Assembly (NCBI RefSeq): GCF_041222825.1
Contig: NZ_CP139482.1
Coordinates: 1,767,001-1,831,000 of the forward strand
From: Candidatus Thalassolituus haligoni
GTDB lineage: Bacteria; Pseudomonadota; Gammaproteobacteria; Pseudomonadales; Oceanobacteraceae
Reading direction: 5' to 3'
Length of the DNA: 64,000 nt
The notes below the pieces were generated by a model. It saw nothing but the letters and a program-made list of their open reading frames with translations. It was not told where the DNA came from and ran no database searches. Positions 26,423 through 36,794 of this stretch are shown here, piece after piece. Numbering within the stretch: the first letter of the stretch is position 1; the number at the start of each line of letters is the position of its first letter. The position numbers and the translations under genes are program-made.

Positions 26423-29400
26423 CCAATACGCCCGCCAACACCGTAGCCACCGTCAGCCCGGATACGGCCACGGTGAATCCGCTGGATATATCCACCTTTC
26501 CGTTACTGGGCCAGTCGTTGATCGAAGCCAGTGCTGGCACCGGTAAAACCTACACCATCGCCAGTCTCTACAGTCGCTTGCTGATTGGGCATCACACGGG
26601 TCTGGCGCAATTGAGCTGTGACCAGGTGTTGGTGGTGACCTTTACCAATGCCGCCACCGAAGAGTTGCGTGGCCGTATTCGTGAGCGTATCCGTCATAAT
26701 TTTGAAGATGTCGTGCGCATGCGTGGTGGCCAGCCCGTTGATGATGATTTATTTGGCCAGTGGGTTGCGCAACTGGGGCTGGATGATGCCGGCTTGCAAA
26801 CGCTGGCGACCTGGTTGCAGGCCAATCTGGCACGCATGGACGATGCCAGTATTTTTACCATTCATGGGTTTTGCCAGCGCATGCTGAAGCAGTTTGCCTT
26901 TGATACCGGGGTGATGTTCAGTGCCGAGCTGGTGCTGGATGCTGATCAGTATTTGCGCCAGGCCTGCGAGGATGTCTGGCGTAATGGCTTGTATCACCAG
27001 CAGGTATTGGCAACGGAATGGCTGTCGGCGGTGTTTCCGACACCGGCCGAACTGATGTTGACTGTGCGCAACTGGTTTGCCCGGCCAGACGCCTGTTTTA
27101 TTCCTTCACCCGCGCCGGGCCAGGTGTTATTGCCGCAGCACTGGCACGATGCAGAACGCTGCTTTGAGCAGGTGGGCAAACTTTGGCAGCAATTGGGTGA
27201 TCAGCAGATTCTGGAGCTGCTGCAGGCTGGGGATCTTAATGGCAACTCCTATCGCAAGGCTTCGGTGCCAGGCTGGATACGGGAAATCGGTTTGTACTTC
27301 AGCGCTCCCTTTTCGTTCAATGTGCCAGACAAACTCGGCCATTTTGGCAGCGGGATGTTGCGTGAGAAAACCAAAAAGAACGGCGTAACGCCGCAACACG
27401 CGCTGTTCGAGCAGATACAAGCACTGGTAGAAACGCTGCAACCCTACCTTTCCCAGCTGCAACAGCTGCGCTCGATGTTACCCGTTGTCTGGTTTGGTGA
27501 GGTTCGGGAGCGTTATATCGCGTTGCTGGAGCAGGCTGGCGCGATGTCTCCGGATGACTTGTTGCGGTTACTGGATACGGCGCTGAGTGGGCCGATGGGG
27601 CAACCGTTGGCAGAGCAGATTCGCAGCCTGTATCCCGTTGCCCTGATTGATGAATTTCAAGATACTGACCCGCTGCAATACCGGATTTTTGCCACTATTT
27701 ATCCTGCTCATTATCCCGCTGGTGCGTCCACTTTGAAGGCTGATCCGGCTGCCACTCAGGGCCACGTTGACGAAGATCAGGGCGGCAACAATAAGCATGC
27801 CTCGGCTGCGCTGCCTGCCTGGGGTCTGACCGCCATTGGCGACCCGAAGCAGGCCATTTATGCCTTTCGGGGAGCGGATATTTTTACCTATATCGAAGCC
27901 CGCAGGGCGATGAAACCGGAACGTATCTTTACGCTGGATACCAACTGGCGCAGTCATAGCGATCTGGTTGCTGGAGTTAACGATCTGTTTGCCGAGCATC
28001 CGGCGCCATTTGTCTTCGACGACGATATTCCGTTTCATCGAGTCAAGGCCGCAGGCAAGGAAGATCAGCAGCCGTTGCGGCTGACTTTGGCCGGGGACAC
28101 AGTGCCAGCGCAACCACTGCAACTCTGGTTTGATGAGGTGGAAGAAAACCGCGATCAGGGTGTCTGGCGTTGTGCGCAGCAGTGTGCCAGCAGTATTCGG
28201 GCATTATTGACCGGTACCGGCCAGCTGGGCGATCAGCCGGTACTGGCGCGGGATATGGCGGTGCTGGTACGCAGTCACAAACAGGCCCAGATCATGAAAA
28301 AGGCCCTGTCGCGAGCCGGTGTCGGAGCGGTGTTCCTGTCGCGGCATTCGGTCTTTCGCAGCCTGGAAGCGGCGGAGCTGCTGAGCTGGCTGGCCGCGAT
28401 CGCCGAACCGGCGAACGAACGGGCGGTGCGTAATGCGCTGGCGACGTCGCTGCAAGGCTACCGCAGTGAGCAGCTGCACCAGTTGTTAGTAGAGGAAGCC
28501 GCCTGGGAACAACAACTGGCCCAGGTTCAGGGTTACCACGATTGCTGGTTACGCAATGGCATTATGGCCAGCCTGATGCGCTGGCTTAACGATAACGACC
28601 GGGCGGTGCGGTTACGTCAGCTCGTTGATGGTGAACGCATACTGACCAATCTGTTGCATCTTGGTGAACTGTTGCAGCAGGCCAGTCGCCGTTTGCGTGG
28701 GCATCAGGCGTTACTGCGCTGGTTTACCGAACAAGTGCTGGACGAAGCCAGCAGTGGTGATGAAGCCCAGTTGCGGCTGGAAACCGACGCCAATCTGGTG
28801 TCGATTGTCACCATTCACAAATCCAAGGGGCTGGAATATCCGCTGGTCTTTCTGCCTTTTCTCTGGAGCGACAGTTACGCTCTGAATCCCAGATCCCGGT
28901 CGGTGCAGTACTTCGACGAGCAACAGGGCGTGGTGGTGAATCTGGATCCGGATAAAAACGCCAGAGAGATGGCCACCCGCGACAGTAAGGCAGAAATGAT
29001 GCGGTTGTTATACGTGGCGCTGACTCGACCAGTGCAGGGCTGTTTTATCTGGTTGTCGGCGGCGATGAGTAAGAAAACCCGGTTGCTGGATACCTCGGCA
29101 CTGGGAGAGCTGCTGCAAACGACCGGGACGGCGAATCAGCAACTGGGTCAGCACCTTGGTGACAGGGTTCAGATGAGCCAGTGGCCGGGCTGGCCTGACG
29201 GTGACCGGCCACTGTTGCCTGCCGCGACTCGTGTGCCGCAGGCGCTGGACTTTTCCCGCCGACTGAAGCAGTGGTGGCGCGTCAGCAGTTTTACGGCGCT
29301 GAGTTATCACGCCGCCGGGCCGAGTGAAGCCGGCTATTCCAGTGCTGCCGAGGCAGACGCTGGCAACCCGGTGGGGTTTGCGGAAGCTGATAATCTGCGC

Positions 29401-30369
29401 CTCGATGAAGCCAACCGCAATCCGTCCAGCAGCGCTACTAACGTTAATCCGTCGTCAGCACCGGTCTTGTTTGATACGGCTTTTGCCGAATCGGTGGCGA
29501 TCAGCTTTCCCCGCGGTGCCCAGGCCGGTACGTGTTTGCACAGCGTGCTGGAGCAATGGGATTTTCATACCCGAGAGACGCTGACCGATACCATTTTACC
29601 CGCTGAGCTGAGTCGTTTTGGCTTGTTACCAGACGCCACCGATGGTCAGAACCAGGCTCAGCAGCCGTTGTCTGGCCGCCTGGCCGCCTGGCTGATTGGC
29701 GTGGTGAATACACCATTAGATGCAGTGTCGGGATTGTCGCTGGCAGCGCTGGAGTCACAGCAACGGCTGGACGAAATGGAATTCTGCTTGCCGATTGGCG
29801 AGTTGCGGTCGGAGCAGCTCAACAGCCTGTTAATTGAATCCGACCGCGACGTCGAAGGTATCCGGCGTCCACGGCTGGAGTTCAGCCCGGTGACGGGCTA
29901 TCTGAAAGGCTTTATCGACCTGATGTTCTGTTTCCAGGGGCGTTATTACCTGGTGGATTACAAATCGAATTATCTTGGCGACCAGCCCCAACACTACACT
30001 GGAGCCGCGCTGCAGCAGAGCATGGTGGAGCATCATTATGATTTGCAGGCCTGGATTTATACCCTGGCACTGGATCAGTTTTTGCGGCAGCGGCTACCGG
30101 ACTATGCGCCACAGCGTCACCTCGGTGGCGTGTATTACCTGTTTTTGCGGGGCATGGGCCCTAAGACGGTTGCTGGTGCTGGTCATCCATCTGACCCGTG
30201 TCCCGGCGTTTATTTTCGCGCCATCGATCCGCAAGCACTGCAACGCTGGCAGCAGCGGCTGCTGCGTCAGACCGGGGTGGCAGAGGTTCAGGAGCGGGCA
30301 GAGGTTCAGGAACGCCAGCTGTCGACACCACTTCCGCAACAACAGATTCAGGGAGAACTGGATTTATGA
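26419..30369 (+). CDS. recB: Exodeoxyribonuclease V subunit beta, RecB
   Basis: RecB is the 3'-5' helicase and the only nuclease of RecBCD, and loads RecA. The 1316-residue protein has Walker A in IEASAGTGKTYTIASLYSRL (residues ~34-53), LVVTFTNAATEELRGRIRER, Walker B region PVALIDEFQDTDPLQYRIF, GDPKQAIYAFRGADIFTY and SIVTIHKSKGLEYPLVFLPF. The C-terminal nuclease domain has the YLVDYKSN metal/catalytic motif near residue 1180, followed by YDLQAWIYTLALDQFLRQRL and GGVYYLFLRGM. The ends overlap recC and recD by 4 nt each, so the three subunits are translated as a coupled set. Confidence 0.96.
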   Translation: MTNTPANTVATVSPDTATVNPLDISTFPLLGQSLIEASAGTGKTYTIASLYSRLLIGHHTGLAQLSCDQVLVVTFTNAATEELRGRIRERIRHNFEDVVRMRGGQPVDDDLFGQWVAQLGLDDAGLQTLATWLQANLARMDDASIFTIHGFCQRMLKQFAFDTGVMFSAELVLDADQYLRQACEDVWRNGLYHQQVLATEWLSAVFPTPAELMLTVRNWFARPDACFIPSPAPGQVLLPQHWHDAERCFEQVGKLWQQLGDQQILELLQAGDLNGNSYRKASVPGWIREIGLYFSAPFSFNVPDKLGHFGSGMLREKTKKNGVTPQHALFEQIQALVETLQPYLSQLQQLRSMLPVVWFGEVRERYIALLEQAGAMSPDDLLRLLDTALSGPMGQPLAEQIRSLYPVALIDEFQDTDPLQYRIFATIYPAHYPAGASTLKADPAATQGHVDEDQGGNNKHASAALPAWGLTAIGDPKQAIYAFRGADIFTYIEARRAMKPERIFTLDTNWRSHSDLVAGVNDLFAEHPAPFVFDDDIPFHRVKAAGKEDQQPLRLTLAGDTVPAQPLQLWFDEVEENRDQGVWRCAQQCASSIRALLTGTGQLGDQPVLARDMAVLVRSHKQAQIMKKALSRAGVGAVFLSRHSVFRSLEAAELLSWLAAIAEPANERAVRNALATSLQGYRSEQLHQLLVEEAAWEQQLAQVQGYHDCWLRNGIMASLMRWLNDNDRAVRLRQLVDGERILTNLLHLGELLQQASRRLRGHQALLRWFTEQVLDEASSGDEAQLRLETDANLVSIVTIHKSKGLEYPLVFLPFLWSDSYALNPRSRSVQYFDEQQGVVVNLDPDKNAREMATRDSKAEMMRLLYVALTRPVQGCFIWLSAAMSKKTRLLDTSALGELLQTTGTANQQLGQHLGDRVQMSQWPGWPDGDRPLLPAATRVPQALDFSRRLKQWWRVSSFTALSYHAAGPSEAGYSSAAEADAGNPVGFAEADNLRLDEANRNPSSSATNVNPSSAPVLFDTAFAESVAISFPRGAQAGTCLHSVLEQWDFHTRETLTDTILPAELSRFGLLPDATDGQNQAQQPLSGRLAAWLIGVVNTPLDAVSGLSLAALESQQRLDEMEFCLPIGELRSEQLNSLLIESDRDVEGIRRPRLEFSPVTGYLKGFIDLMFCFQGRYYLVDYKSNYLGDQPQHYTGAALQQSMVEHHYDLQAWIYTLALDQFLRQRLPDYAPQRHLGGVYYLFLRGMGPKTVAGAGHPSDPCPGVYFRAIDPQALQRWQQRLLRQTGVAEVQERAEVQERQLSTPLPQQQIQGELDL

Positions 30370-32339
30370 TCACTGTTATCCATGAGTCTGCGTCTGGGCG
30401 TCGGCTGGTACCGGTGCTGGCACCATTAACAGCGCGGACATCCTTGTCACCGCTACTGGTGCGGTTAAGGGATTCCGGGCGACTGCGGGAGATTGATCAG
30501 CAACTCAGTCGGCAACTGCTGGAGTACGAAGGACAGTGCCCGCCGGAGCAGGCGCAGGCCTTGTATCTGGCTGCAGCGTTGGTGTCGGTGGTACTGGGCC
30601 GGGGACAAGTGTGTTTGCCACTGGATCACGCGCCGCTGCCGGAACTGGCGGCCAGCTGGCCAGTTATCGAACATTGGCGCGACTGGCTACGTTCTTGTCA
30701 GGGTTGCTGGTGGTGTCCGTGTGACGACGAGACGTTGGTGGCCGATGCTTATCAGGGTCAGCCTCTGGTGCTGGAGCAGCGACAGGTGGCGGGTAAACCG
30801 GTATTACGTGTCTACCTGGCGCGGTATTTTTTCTATCAAAGTGGCTTGGAGCAGCAAATCAAGGGGCGTCTGGATCTGTCAGCGGAGCAGAGTGTGCAGC
30901 AGCCTGATTTACGGCAAGCATTGACGACGCTGTTCCCGCGTCAGCTTGATGGCCAGCACGACTGGCAGGCAATGGCGGCGACAACCGCCTGCTTGCAACA
31001 TTTCAGTGTGATCACCGGCGGCCCGGGTACTGGCAAAACGACCACGGTTACGCGTTTGCTGAGTGCCTTGCTGACGCTGCAGCCATCATTACGCATTGCA
31101 TTGGCCGCACCTACGGGTAAGGCCGCAGCGCGTATGACCGAGTCCATTCGGGCGGCCAAATTACGGGGTGGTATTGCCATGGCAGAACGTATTCCGGACG
31201 TCAGCTTTACCTTGCATCGGTTACTGGGCTGGCACCCCGGTGGCTTCCGTTTTGGCCCACAACGGCATTTACCGTATGACTGTGTGGTGGTGGATGAATC
31301 GTCGATGATCGATCTGGCGATGATGTATCAACTGATGAGTGCGCTGGCTCCGACGGCACGGCTGGTGTTACTGGGCGACAAGGATCAGCTGGCGTCGGTG
31401 GAAGCGGGCAGTGTACTGGCTGATCTGTGTGATGCCGGTGCTGTCCACTGGCCAGATACCGACTTTGGCCAGCAGGTTGAATCCCTGTGTGGTTATAACC
31501 CGGCGCTTGGTCGGCCCGACTCCGTGGCAGATGACACTCACCACCCAATGGTTAACGCCGTGGTGCAACTGCAGATATCCCATCGTTTTGATGCCAACAG
31601 CGGCATTGGTCAGTTAGCGGCGGCGACCAACTGCGGTGATGTCACTGCGGCGTTGAATATGTTTCCCCGCTACGACGACATTGAGTTACTGCTGCATCCG
31701 CTCGACACCAGCGAGCCGGTAGGCGGCAGCCAGCCATGGCAGGATGTGCTGATTGAGGGTTATCGCCACTATTGTGAAGCGGTCGCGGCAGCGGACAGCC
31801 AGCGTATGCTGGCGGCGTTTAATGATTTTCAGGTGCTGGTGGCGACTCGGCAGGGGCCGTTTGGTGTTGAGGTAATCAATGCCCGCATTGAAGAATTGCT
31901 GACCCGTGCCGGTCTGCTCAAGCGTACGTTCGATAGCCTGTGGTACTCTGGCAGGCCGGTGCTGGTTACCCGTAATGATTATGATCTCGGTCTGTTTAAC
32001 GGTGATATCGGCGTGACGGTGGCAGATGCCAGTGGTGCTCTGCGGGTGGTGTTTCAGACCGCTGATGGTGGTGTCCGGCAGCTGTTGCCCAGTCGTTTGC
32101 CCAGTCATGAAACTTCTTTCGCCATGACAGTCCATAAAAGCCAGGGTTCAGAGTTTCGTGCTGTGCAACTGCTGTTACCTCCGGTCTGGCAGGCGGTGAT
32201 CACGCGGGAACTGGTATACACCGCCATTACCCGTGCACGTGAGCACTTTGTCTTGCTGACCAGTCAGAGTTGTTGGCAGCAGGGACTGGCCAGTCGGGTC
32301 GAAAGGGCCAGTGGTTTACGCGATGCTTTATGGGGATAG
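30366..32339 (+). CDS. recD: Exodeoxyribonuclease V subunit alpha, RecD
   Basis: RecD is the fast 5'-3' helicase of RecBCD. It has 657 residues. Walker A is ITGGPGTGKTTTVTRLL (residues ~216-232), then ALAAPTGKAAARMTESI, YDCVVVDESSMIDLAMMYQL, LVLLGDKDQLASVEAGSVLA, the UvrD-like FAMTVHKSQGSEFRAVQLLL and LVYTAITRAREHFVLL. All helicase motifs are intact. The start is ATG 30366, overlapping the recB stop (ATGA). An in-frame extension back to 30198 overlaps recB and is low-complexity, so it is not used. Confidence 0.96.
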   Translation: MITVIHESASGRRLVPVLAPLTARTSLSPLLVRLRDSGRLREIDQQLSRQLLEYEGQCPPEQAQALYLAAALVSVVLGRGQVCLPLDHAPLPELAASWPVIEHWRDWLRSCQGCWWCPCDDETLVADAYQGQPLVLEQRQVAGKPVLRVYLARYFFYQSGLEQQIKGRLDLSAEQSVQQPDLRQALTTLFPRQLDGQHDWQAMAATTACLQHFSVITGGPGTGKTTTVTRLLSALLTLQPSLRIALAAPTGKAAARMTESIRAAKLRGGIAMAERIPDVSFTLHRLLGWHPGGFRFGPQRHLPYDCVVVDESSMIDLAMMYQLMSALAPTARLVLLGDKDQLASVEAGSVLADLCDAGAVHWPDTDFGQQVESLCGYNPALGRPDSVADDTHHPMVNAVVQLQISHRFDANSGIGQLAAATNCGDVTAALNMFPRYDDIELLLHPLDTSEPVGGSQPWQDVLIEGYRHYCEAVAAADSQRMLAAFNDFQVLVATRQGPFGVEVINARIEELLTRAGLLKRTFDSLWYSGRPVLVTRNDYDLGLFNGDIGVTVADASGALRVVFQTADGGVRQLLPSRLPSHETSFAMTVHKSQGSEFRAVQLLLPPVWQAVITRELVYTAITRAREHFVLLTSQSCWQQGLASRVERASGLRDALWG

Positions 32340-32416
32340 TGACAGGCCAGGTGGTCAGCGGCTGCGCACCAACGTAACAATGTATGCAACTTATTTTTGC
32401 ACTATCAGGAGACAGC

Positions 32417-35413
32417 ATGGCTGCCAGCAAGTCACCCAATAACCGGTCTTCATCCCCATCCTCTGCAACAGCGGTGTCGCGGGGATGGCTGTTCTGGCTG
32501 GGACGTTCTTTTCTGCTGTTATTGGTGTTACTGATTTTATCAATCCCGCTGATCCGTTTTGCCGGTCCGCCACTGGCGCTTTCCTGGTTGCAACAATGGT
32601 ATGCCGACCAGGGTGAGGATTATCAACTGACGTTGACCGACTGGCAGTTGGCGGTGATCAGTGGTGAACTGACCCTGACCGGGGTGACCTTGCAACATCC
32701 GGGAGTGGGTGCCGGAGCAACCCGTATCGGACAGCTCACGCTGGATATTGATACTGGCCAGATTCAACACCAACTGATTGATATTACCCGGCTGCGACTG
32801 GATGGGGTACGGCTTGCTGCTGTCCGTCAGGGGGATCAGTTACTGGTGGCCGGACTCTCTTTGCCGCTGGCAGCGAACGGCGCTGAGACGGCAACTGAAA
32901 ACAGCCAGACAACCGCCGCATCAACATCATGGGCTGTTCGACTGGGCAATCTCAGTCTGACAGACTGGTTACTGGGCTGGCAGCAAGATGGCCTGGATAC
33001 TCAGCTGAGTATGCCTTCCGTCGATATAAGCGGTTTTGACAGCCGCACGGATGACGATATTGAACTGGCAGCAACCCTGTCGCTGGATCGACTGTCCGGC
33101 AACCAGCAATTATTGCAGAGCCTGGCGCCAGATCTGGATTTGAACACTCTGATACCCGGCTTGCCTGCGGGTACACCACAAACTCTGACGCTGGATCAGC
33201 CGATGCTGCTGAAGTGGCAAGGCCGCCTGACGCACTGGCATACAGATCCGGGGGTTAGCGGTGATCTTGCTATCGGCCCATTAGCATTGACGTTGCTGGA
33301 TACGACTCAGGCCGGGTTTGGCAGTCTGAAGCTGCAGGGGCTGGTTGCCGACGCAGAACAACAGAATTTGAGCCAATTCCAACTCGACGGCGTCAGTATT
33401 AAAAGTCGCGTCGATGCCAGTGTCACCCCAACAGCAGAACCGGTGACCTTGTTTGCCCTGAATCGATATCAGGCTAATACACTGGCGTTTGATGGGATCA
33501 CGCTATCTGTCGGGCAACAGACCATTGCCGGTGTATCGCTGGATGGTCGTTACTATGACGGCAACATTGCCGGATTACCGTTGCAATTACCCACCAGCGC
33601 CGCAGCTGCGGACGAGACTGCAGCGCCAGCAAGTGCTGATTCTCAGGCCACGACGACCAATGCCAGTAGCAGTGCTAACGCCGTTAGTCGCCAGTTTGAG
33701 GTGTTGTTGCAGGGCATCGTCGTCAATGATGTTGACCTGCGTTGGCAGCAAGACGGTATACAGGCTCGTATCACTGCCAATGAAATGACCGTTGGCCTGG
33801 TAAACAGCGCTGAAAATTTACCCATTGATCTGCAAGGCTCTCTGCAAGTGGCGGAGTTGCATATCAGTCAGCCGCAGCCAGTCGATTTAAAGCAGCCACT
33901 GATCTTTAGCTGGCAAGGGGCGCTCAACGACTGGCGGCGTGATCCGGAATTGACCGGTGATGTCACCTTCAAACACTTCGATGCTGTGGTGGGTAACCAG
34001 CCGCCGGTGTCGCTGGAAGAGCTGAACCTGAACGGGATTCGTGCTGATCGCAGTGTTCAGACGCTGGAGCAGCTGGTGGTGAATGGTTTGACGTTACAGC
34101 TGCCCGACAGTGCCAATGCAATTGCCAGGAAGCAGGGGATGTTGTTCAGTCTTGGGCGTTATGAAGTACCGTCGATTGTCTTCGATGGCCAGACCCTGAG
34201 TACCGGGGTACATCAATTCTCCGGCTTGCAAGCCCATCTGACCCGGCTGGAAAATGGTTTGATCGCCGGGTTGCCATCACCATCGGCGGTAACTGTTGCG
34301 GCTAATACAAGCAGTATTAATACGGGCAGCACGGGTAATAACAAAGGTGTTATGGATGAGTCGGCCAGTGATGAGGCTGGTTTGGTGGTTCATATCGCTG
34401 GTGTAACCATGATGGAAGCAAGTGCGGAAGAGCCATCGGCGAGCCGCATCTACTGGTACGATTTGGCGGTATCGCCACCTCATAAAAGTACACTGACGCT
34501 GAAAGCAGTCAGTATCGGTGAACTGGATTCCGCTGCCTTGCTGAACGAAACTGGCAAACCGGTACCTGTGTCGGTGAGCGCTGGACTGGACGACTACAAC
34601 AGCATTGAATTTACGGCGAATGCCGGGTTGCGGCAGGGATTACCAGAAGGCAAGTTCAAGTTGGTCGTGCGTCAACTGAATTTGCCTCCTTTCAGCCCCT
34701 ATGTGGTTGAGGCAATGGGCTACAAGGTTCAGAAAGGCATGCTGAAACTGGATAGCAACCTCGATATTGTTAACGGACAAATGAAGGGCAAGGCACTGTT
34801 GGTACTGCAGAACAGTCGTTTCGAGCCGGAAGATCAGGACACCATTGATCGTGTCAGCAAGCAGATCTCGATGCCGTTAGAAACGGCGCTGTCGGTGCTG
34901 AAAGACGATAACAACAATTTGAGAATCGACGTCCCGCTTACGGGGGCAGTGAATGATCCCGATATCGGCATTCAGGATGTATTGCAGCAAGTGACCAAAA
35001 AGGCGGTGAGAACCGCCACATTGTTTTATCTGAAGCAGGCCTTTCAACCCTATGGCACCTTGATCAGTATTGCTTCCCTTGCCAGTGATCAGCTGTTTGC
35101 CATACGACTTAATCCGCTGACGTTTGCCGAGCAGGACAGCACACTCAGTCCGGACCATCAGTCCTACCTCGACAAGGTTGCCACGATCATGGCCAGCAAA
35201 ACAGAGCTGGAGCTACAGGTATGCCCGCTGGTCAGTCGTGGCGAAGCCAACACCCTGGGCGAAGGCTGGCAAGCCTTGGCGATTGCCAGGGGACAATCCG
35301 TCAAAGCTTATCTGGCGCAGCGGCAGGATGAGAAAAAACATTCTCTGGGGGATCGTGTCTCCGTTTGTAATCCGGCTATGGCTGAGACACCCCAAGTTGC
35401 GCTCGGATTTTAG
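32417..35413 (+). CDS. DUF748 / AsmA-like large envelope protein
   Basis: A 998-residue protein with one N-terminal membrane anchor (WLFWLGRSFLLLLVLLILSI, ~20-45) and a long beta-rich periplasmic body. The body carries recurring units such as LTLTGVTLQHPG and the paired MLLKWQGRLTHWHTDPGVSG / LIFSWQGALNDWRRDPELTG. The C-terminal part has the DUF748 pattern: YKVQKGMLKLDSNLDIVNGQ, NNLRIDVPLTGAVNDPDIGI, then an OmpA-like tail around RLNPLTFAEQDSTLSPDHQS. DUF748 belongs to the AsmA-like group thought to act in envelope lipid transport or outer-membrane assembly. The role here is inferred. Start ATG 32417 follows AGGAG; the in-frame start at 32384 lacks support. Confidence 0.88.
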   Translation: MAASKSPNNRSSSPSSATAVSRGWLFWLGRSFLLLLVLLILSIPLIRFAGPPLALSWLQQWYADQGEDYQLTLTDWQLAVISGELTLTGVTLQHPGVGAGATRIGQLTLDIDTGQIQHQLIDITRLRLDGVRLAAVRQGDQLLVAGLSLPLAANGAETATENSQTTAASTSWAVRLGNLSLTDWLLGWQQDGLDTQLSMPSVDISGFDSRTDDDIELAATLSLDRLSGNQQLLQSLAPDLDLNTLIPGLPAGTPQTLTLDQPMLLKWQGRLTHWHTDPGVSGDLAIGPLALTLLDTTQAGFGSLKLQGLVADAEQQNLSQFQLDGVSIKSRVDASVTPTAEPVTLFALNRYQANTLAFDGITLSVGQQTIAGVSLDGRYYDGNIAGLPLQLPTSAAAADETAAPASADSQATTTNASSSANAVSRQFEVLLQGIVVNDVDLRWQQDGIQARITANEMTVGLVNSAENLPIDLQGSLQVAELHISQPQPVDLKQPLIFSWQGALNDWRRDPELTGDVTFKHFDAVVGNQPPVSLEELNLNGIRADRSVQTLEQLVVNGLTLQLPDSANAIARKQGMLFSLGRYEVPSIVFDGQTLSTGVHQFSGLQAHLTRLENGLIAGLPSPSAVTVAANTSSINTGSTGNNKGVMDESASDEAGLVVHIAGVTMMEASAEEPSASRIYWYDLAVSPPHKSTLTLKAVSIGELDSAALLNETGKPVPVSVSAGLDDYNSIEFTANAGLRQGLPEGKFKLVVRQLNLPPFSPYVVEAMGYKVQKGMLKLDSNLDIVNGQMKGKALLVLQNSRFEPEDQDTIDRVSKQISMPLETALSVLKDDNNNLRIDVPLTGAVNDPDIGIQDVLQQVTKKAVRTATLFYLKQAFQPYGTLISIASLASDQLFAIRLNPLTFAEQDSTLSPDHQSYLDKVATIMASKTELELQVCPLVSRGEANTLGEGWQALAIARGQSVKAYLAQRQDEKKHSLGDRVSVCNPAMAETPQVALGF

Positions 35414-35464
35414 TGAAGCACTGTGGCTGGTCTTGGTGATTCAGTGTTTTGGTTTGAGTGAGAC

Positions 35465-35489
35465 AAATGTGAAGTGGTTCACATTTTTT
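35465..35489 (+). terminator. Probable intrinsic terminator after the DUF748 gene
   Basis: A 9 bp AT-rich stem AAATGTGAA / TTCACATTT around GTGG, ending in six T in all. It is modest in strength but correctly placed 52 bp after the stop. Confidence 0.5.
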
Positions 35490-35651
35490 GTGTCTATATC
35501 ATCACAAAGTAGGGATTCCTTTATTTCCCGTTGTCAATAATGCGATCAGTGTCAGGCTGCGATATTCAGGCAGTGATATGCTGGCACTTCGTTAAAGGTA
35601 CCATAAAGAGTGCAGTGTTATTGCGCTTAGTGGAACCAAGAGAGGTTGTCG

Positions 35652-36080
35652 ATGTTCCCTGAAATTGATCCCCATTATCCTGAAGCCAACTCTATTGCAA
35701 ATACGCTGAAGCAGTTTGTTAGCCAGTCAGCATCTCGTGGATCCGCCAAGGCGGCAGCCGTCATGACCCGAGAGGGAAGAATGCTTGGTGCCGCCCTTGA
35801 TAAAGATACCAATGAGGACATCTTTGCTGCAATGAATGCATCGTTACTGATGTTGGCCCAGAAGGCGACAGATGAAATGTGTATCGGAGAATTCCGCCAA
35901 ATGGTGGTGCTGGGTGATGCTGGTGTTATGCACCTGACTGAATTGGGTGAGGGGATTGTATTGGCAGTGGCAACTGGCGCTAGTTCTAATCTGGGTCGGG
36001 TGATGCTGGATACACGGCAGATCTCTGTGCGCTTGCGGCGTTGCCTGGACAGCCCGGGCTCGGTTCAGCATGCATCTTGA
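35652..36080 (+). CDS. Roadblock/LC7 domain protein (MglB-like)
   Basis: A 142-residue protein of the Roadblock/LC7 type: KAAAVMTREGRMLGAALD, EDIFAAMNASLLMLAQKAT, FRQMVVLGDAGVMHLTELGE, GIVLAVATGASSNLGRVML. Roadblock proteins bind small Ras-like GTPases (MglA in bacteria) as regulators or act as dimeric scaffolds. No GTPase gene is in view; the next gene is an unknown protein in the same direction 30 bp on. ATG 35652 is used, with AGAGG a few bases upstream. Confidence 0.78.
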   Translation: MFPEIDPHYPEANSIANTLKQFVSQSASRGSAKAAAVMTREGRMLGAALDKDTNEDIFAAMNASLLMLAQKATDEMCIGEFRQMVVLGDAGVMHLTELGEGIVLAVATGASSNLGRVMLDTRQISVRLRRCLDSPGSVQHAS

Positions 36081-36110
36081 TAGCAGTAGCAGTAAAGGCG
36101 GAGATCATTT

Positions 36111-36767
36111 ATGAAGGTATTGGTGGAACAACGGGCGCGATCAACCGACCTGGAAGACAGTGTCTATCGGCTGGTCAAGAAGGCAGTACAGTTTGGCAAG
36201 AACATTCAGGTGCTTTTCCATACTGATGATTACCTGTGTTCAACCGACCGGTATCTGGTTGTGCTGGGAGGATCCGGCAGATTTCTGATTAACAATATCG
36301 ACTTTGATGAGGTGCTTGCTGCTGCTCCGGATGCTTATCGGGCACGTGGCTTGAAGTCGTCACCACTGATTTCTCAAGTGGAAAAATGTGGTCGTGATAT
36401 TCGTGAATTTTATTGGCAAGCGGCGTTTCAATCGTCTGGAGGACGGCTGCTGGATGGCTGTCGTGAGGATGATGTTATTCAGTTGCGGCAATGGCCCAAC
36501 TTTACGCGTCTGTATACCAGTCCCAATATTTATCGTATTTCGTCCTTGCTCAGCGCACGTCCAACGACACTGGATGTGGCAGCCCGATTATTGTCTGTGC
36601 CCAAGGAAGAGTTGTATCAGTTTTACAGTGCTGCTTTGTACAGCGGTTATGCTGAAGTGCTGAATCGTGCTGTCGTCGCTGAAATCGAACTCAAACCTCA
36701 CCCTTACGTGCGGATTGTGAAAATGTTGTTGGGTCGATTTGGTGGTGGTCAGCAAGCTGTACTCTGA
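36111..36767 (+). CDS. Hypothetical protein paired with the Roadblock gene
   Basis: A 218-residue soluble protein that I do not recognise. The N-terminal part (LVEQRARSTDLEDSVYRLVK, FHTDDYLCSTDRYLVVLGGS) is mixed alpha/beta. The C-terminal ~90 residues look like a winged-helix-type region: NIYRISSLLSARPTTLDVAA followed by LSVPKEELYQFYSAALYSGY. It ends in a basic/glycine tail. The short spacing to the Roadblock gene suggests a functional pair, for example a complex or an effector. An intrinsic terminator follows. Confidence 0.75.
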   Translation: MKVLVEQRARSTDLEDSVYRLVKKAVQFGKNIQVLFHTDDYLCSTDRYLVVLGGSGRFLINNIDFDEVLAAAPDAYRARGLKSSPLISQVEKCGRDIREFYWQAAFQSSGGRLLDGCREDDVIQLRQWPNFTRLYTSPNIYRISSLLSARPTTLDVAARLLSVPKEELYQFYSAALYSGYAEVLNRAVVAEIELKPHPYVRIVKMLLGRFGGGQQAVL

Positions 36768-36794
36768 AGGTTTCGAACAGCAAAAATCATCAAT

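Noticed and set aside
30198-30365. N-terminal extension of recD into recB
   Set aside because: Low-complexity Ala/Gly/Arg sequence with no RecD homology; ATG 30366 with ATGA overlap is natural.
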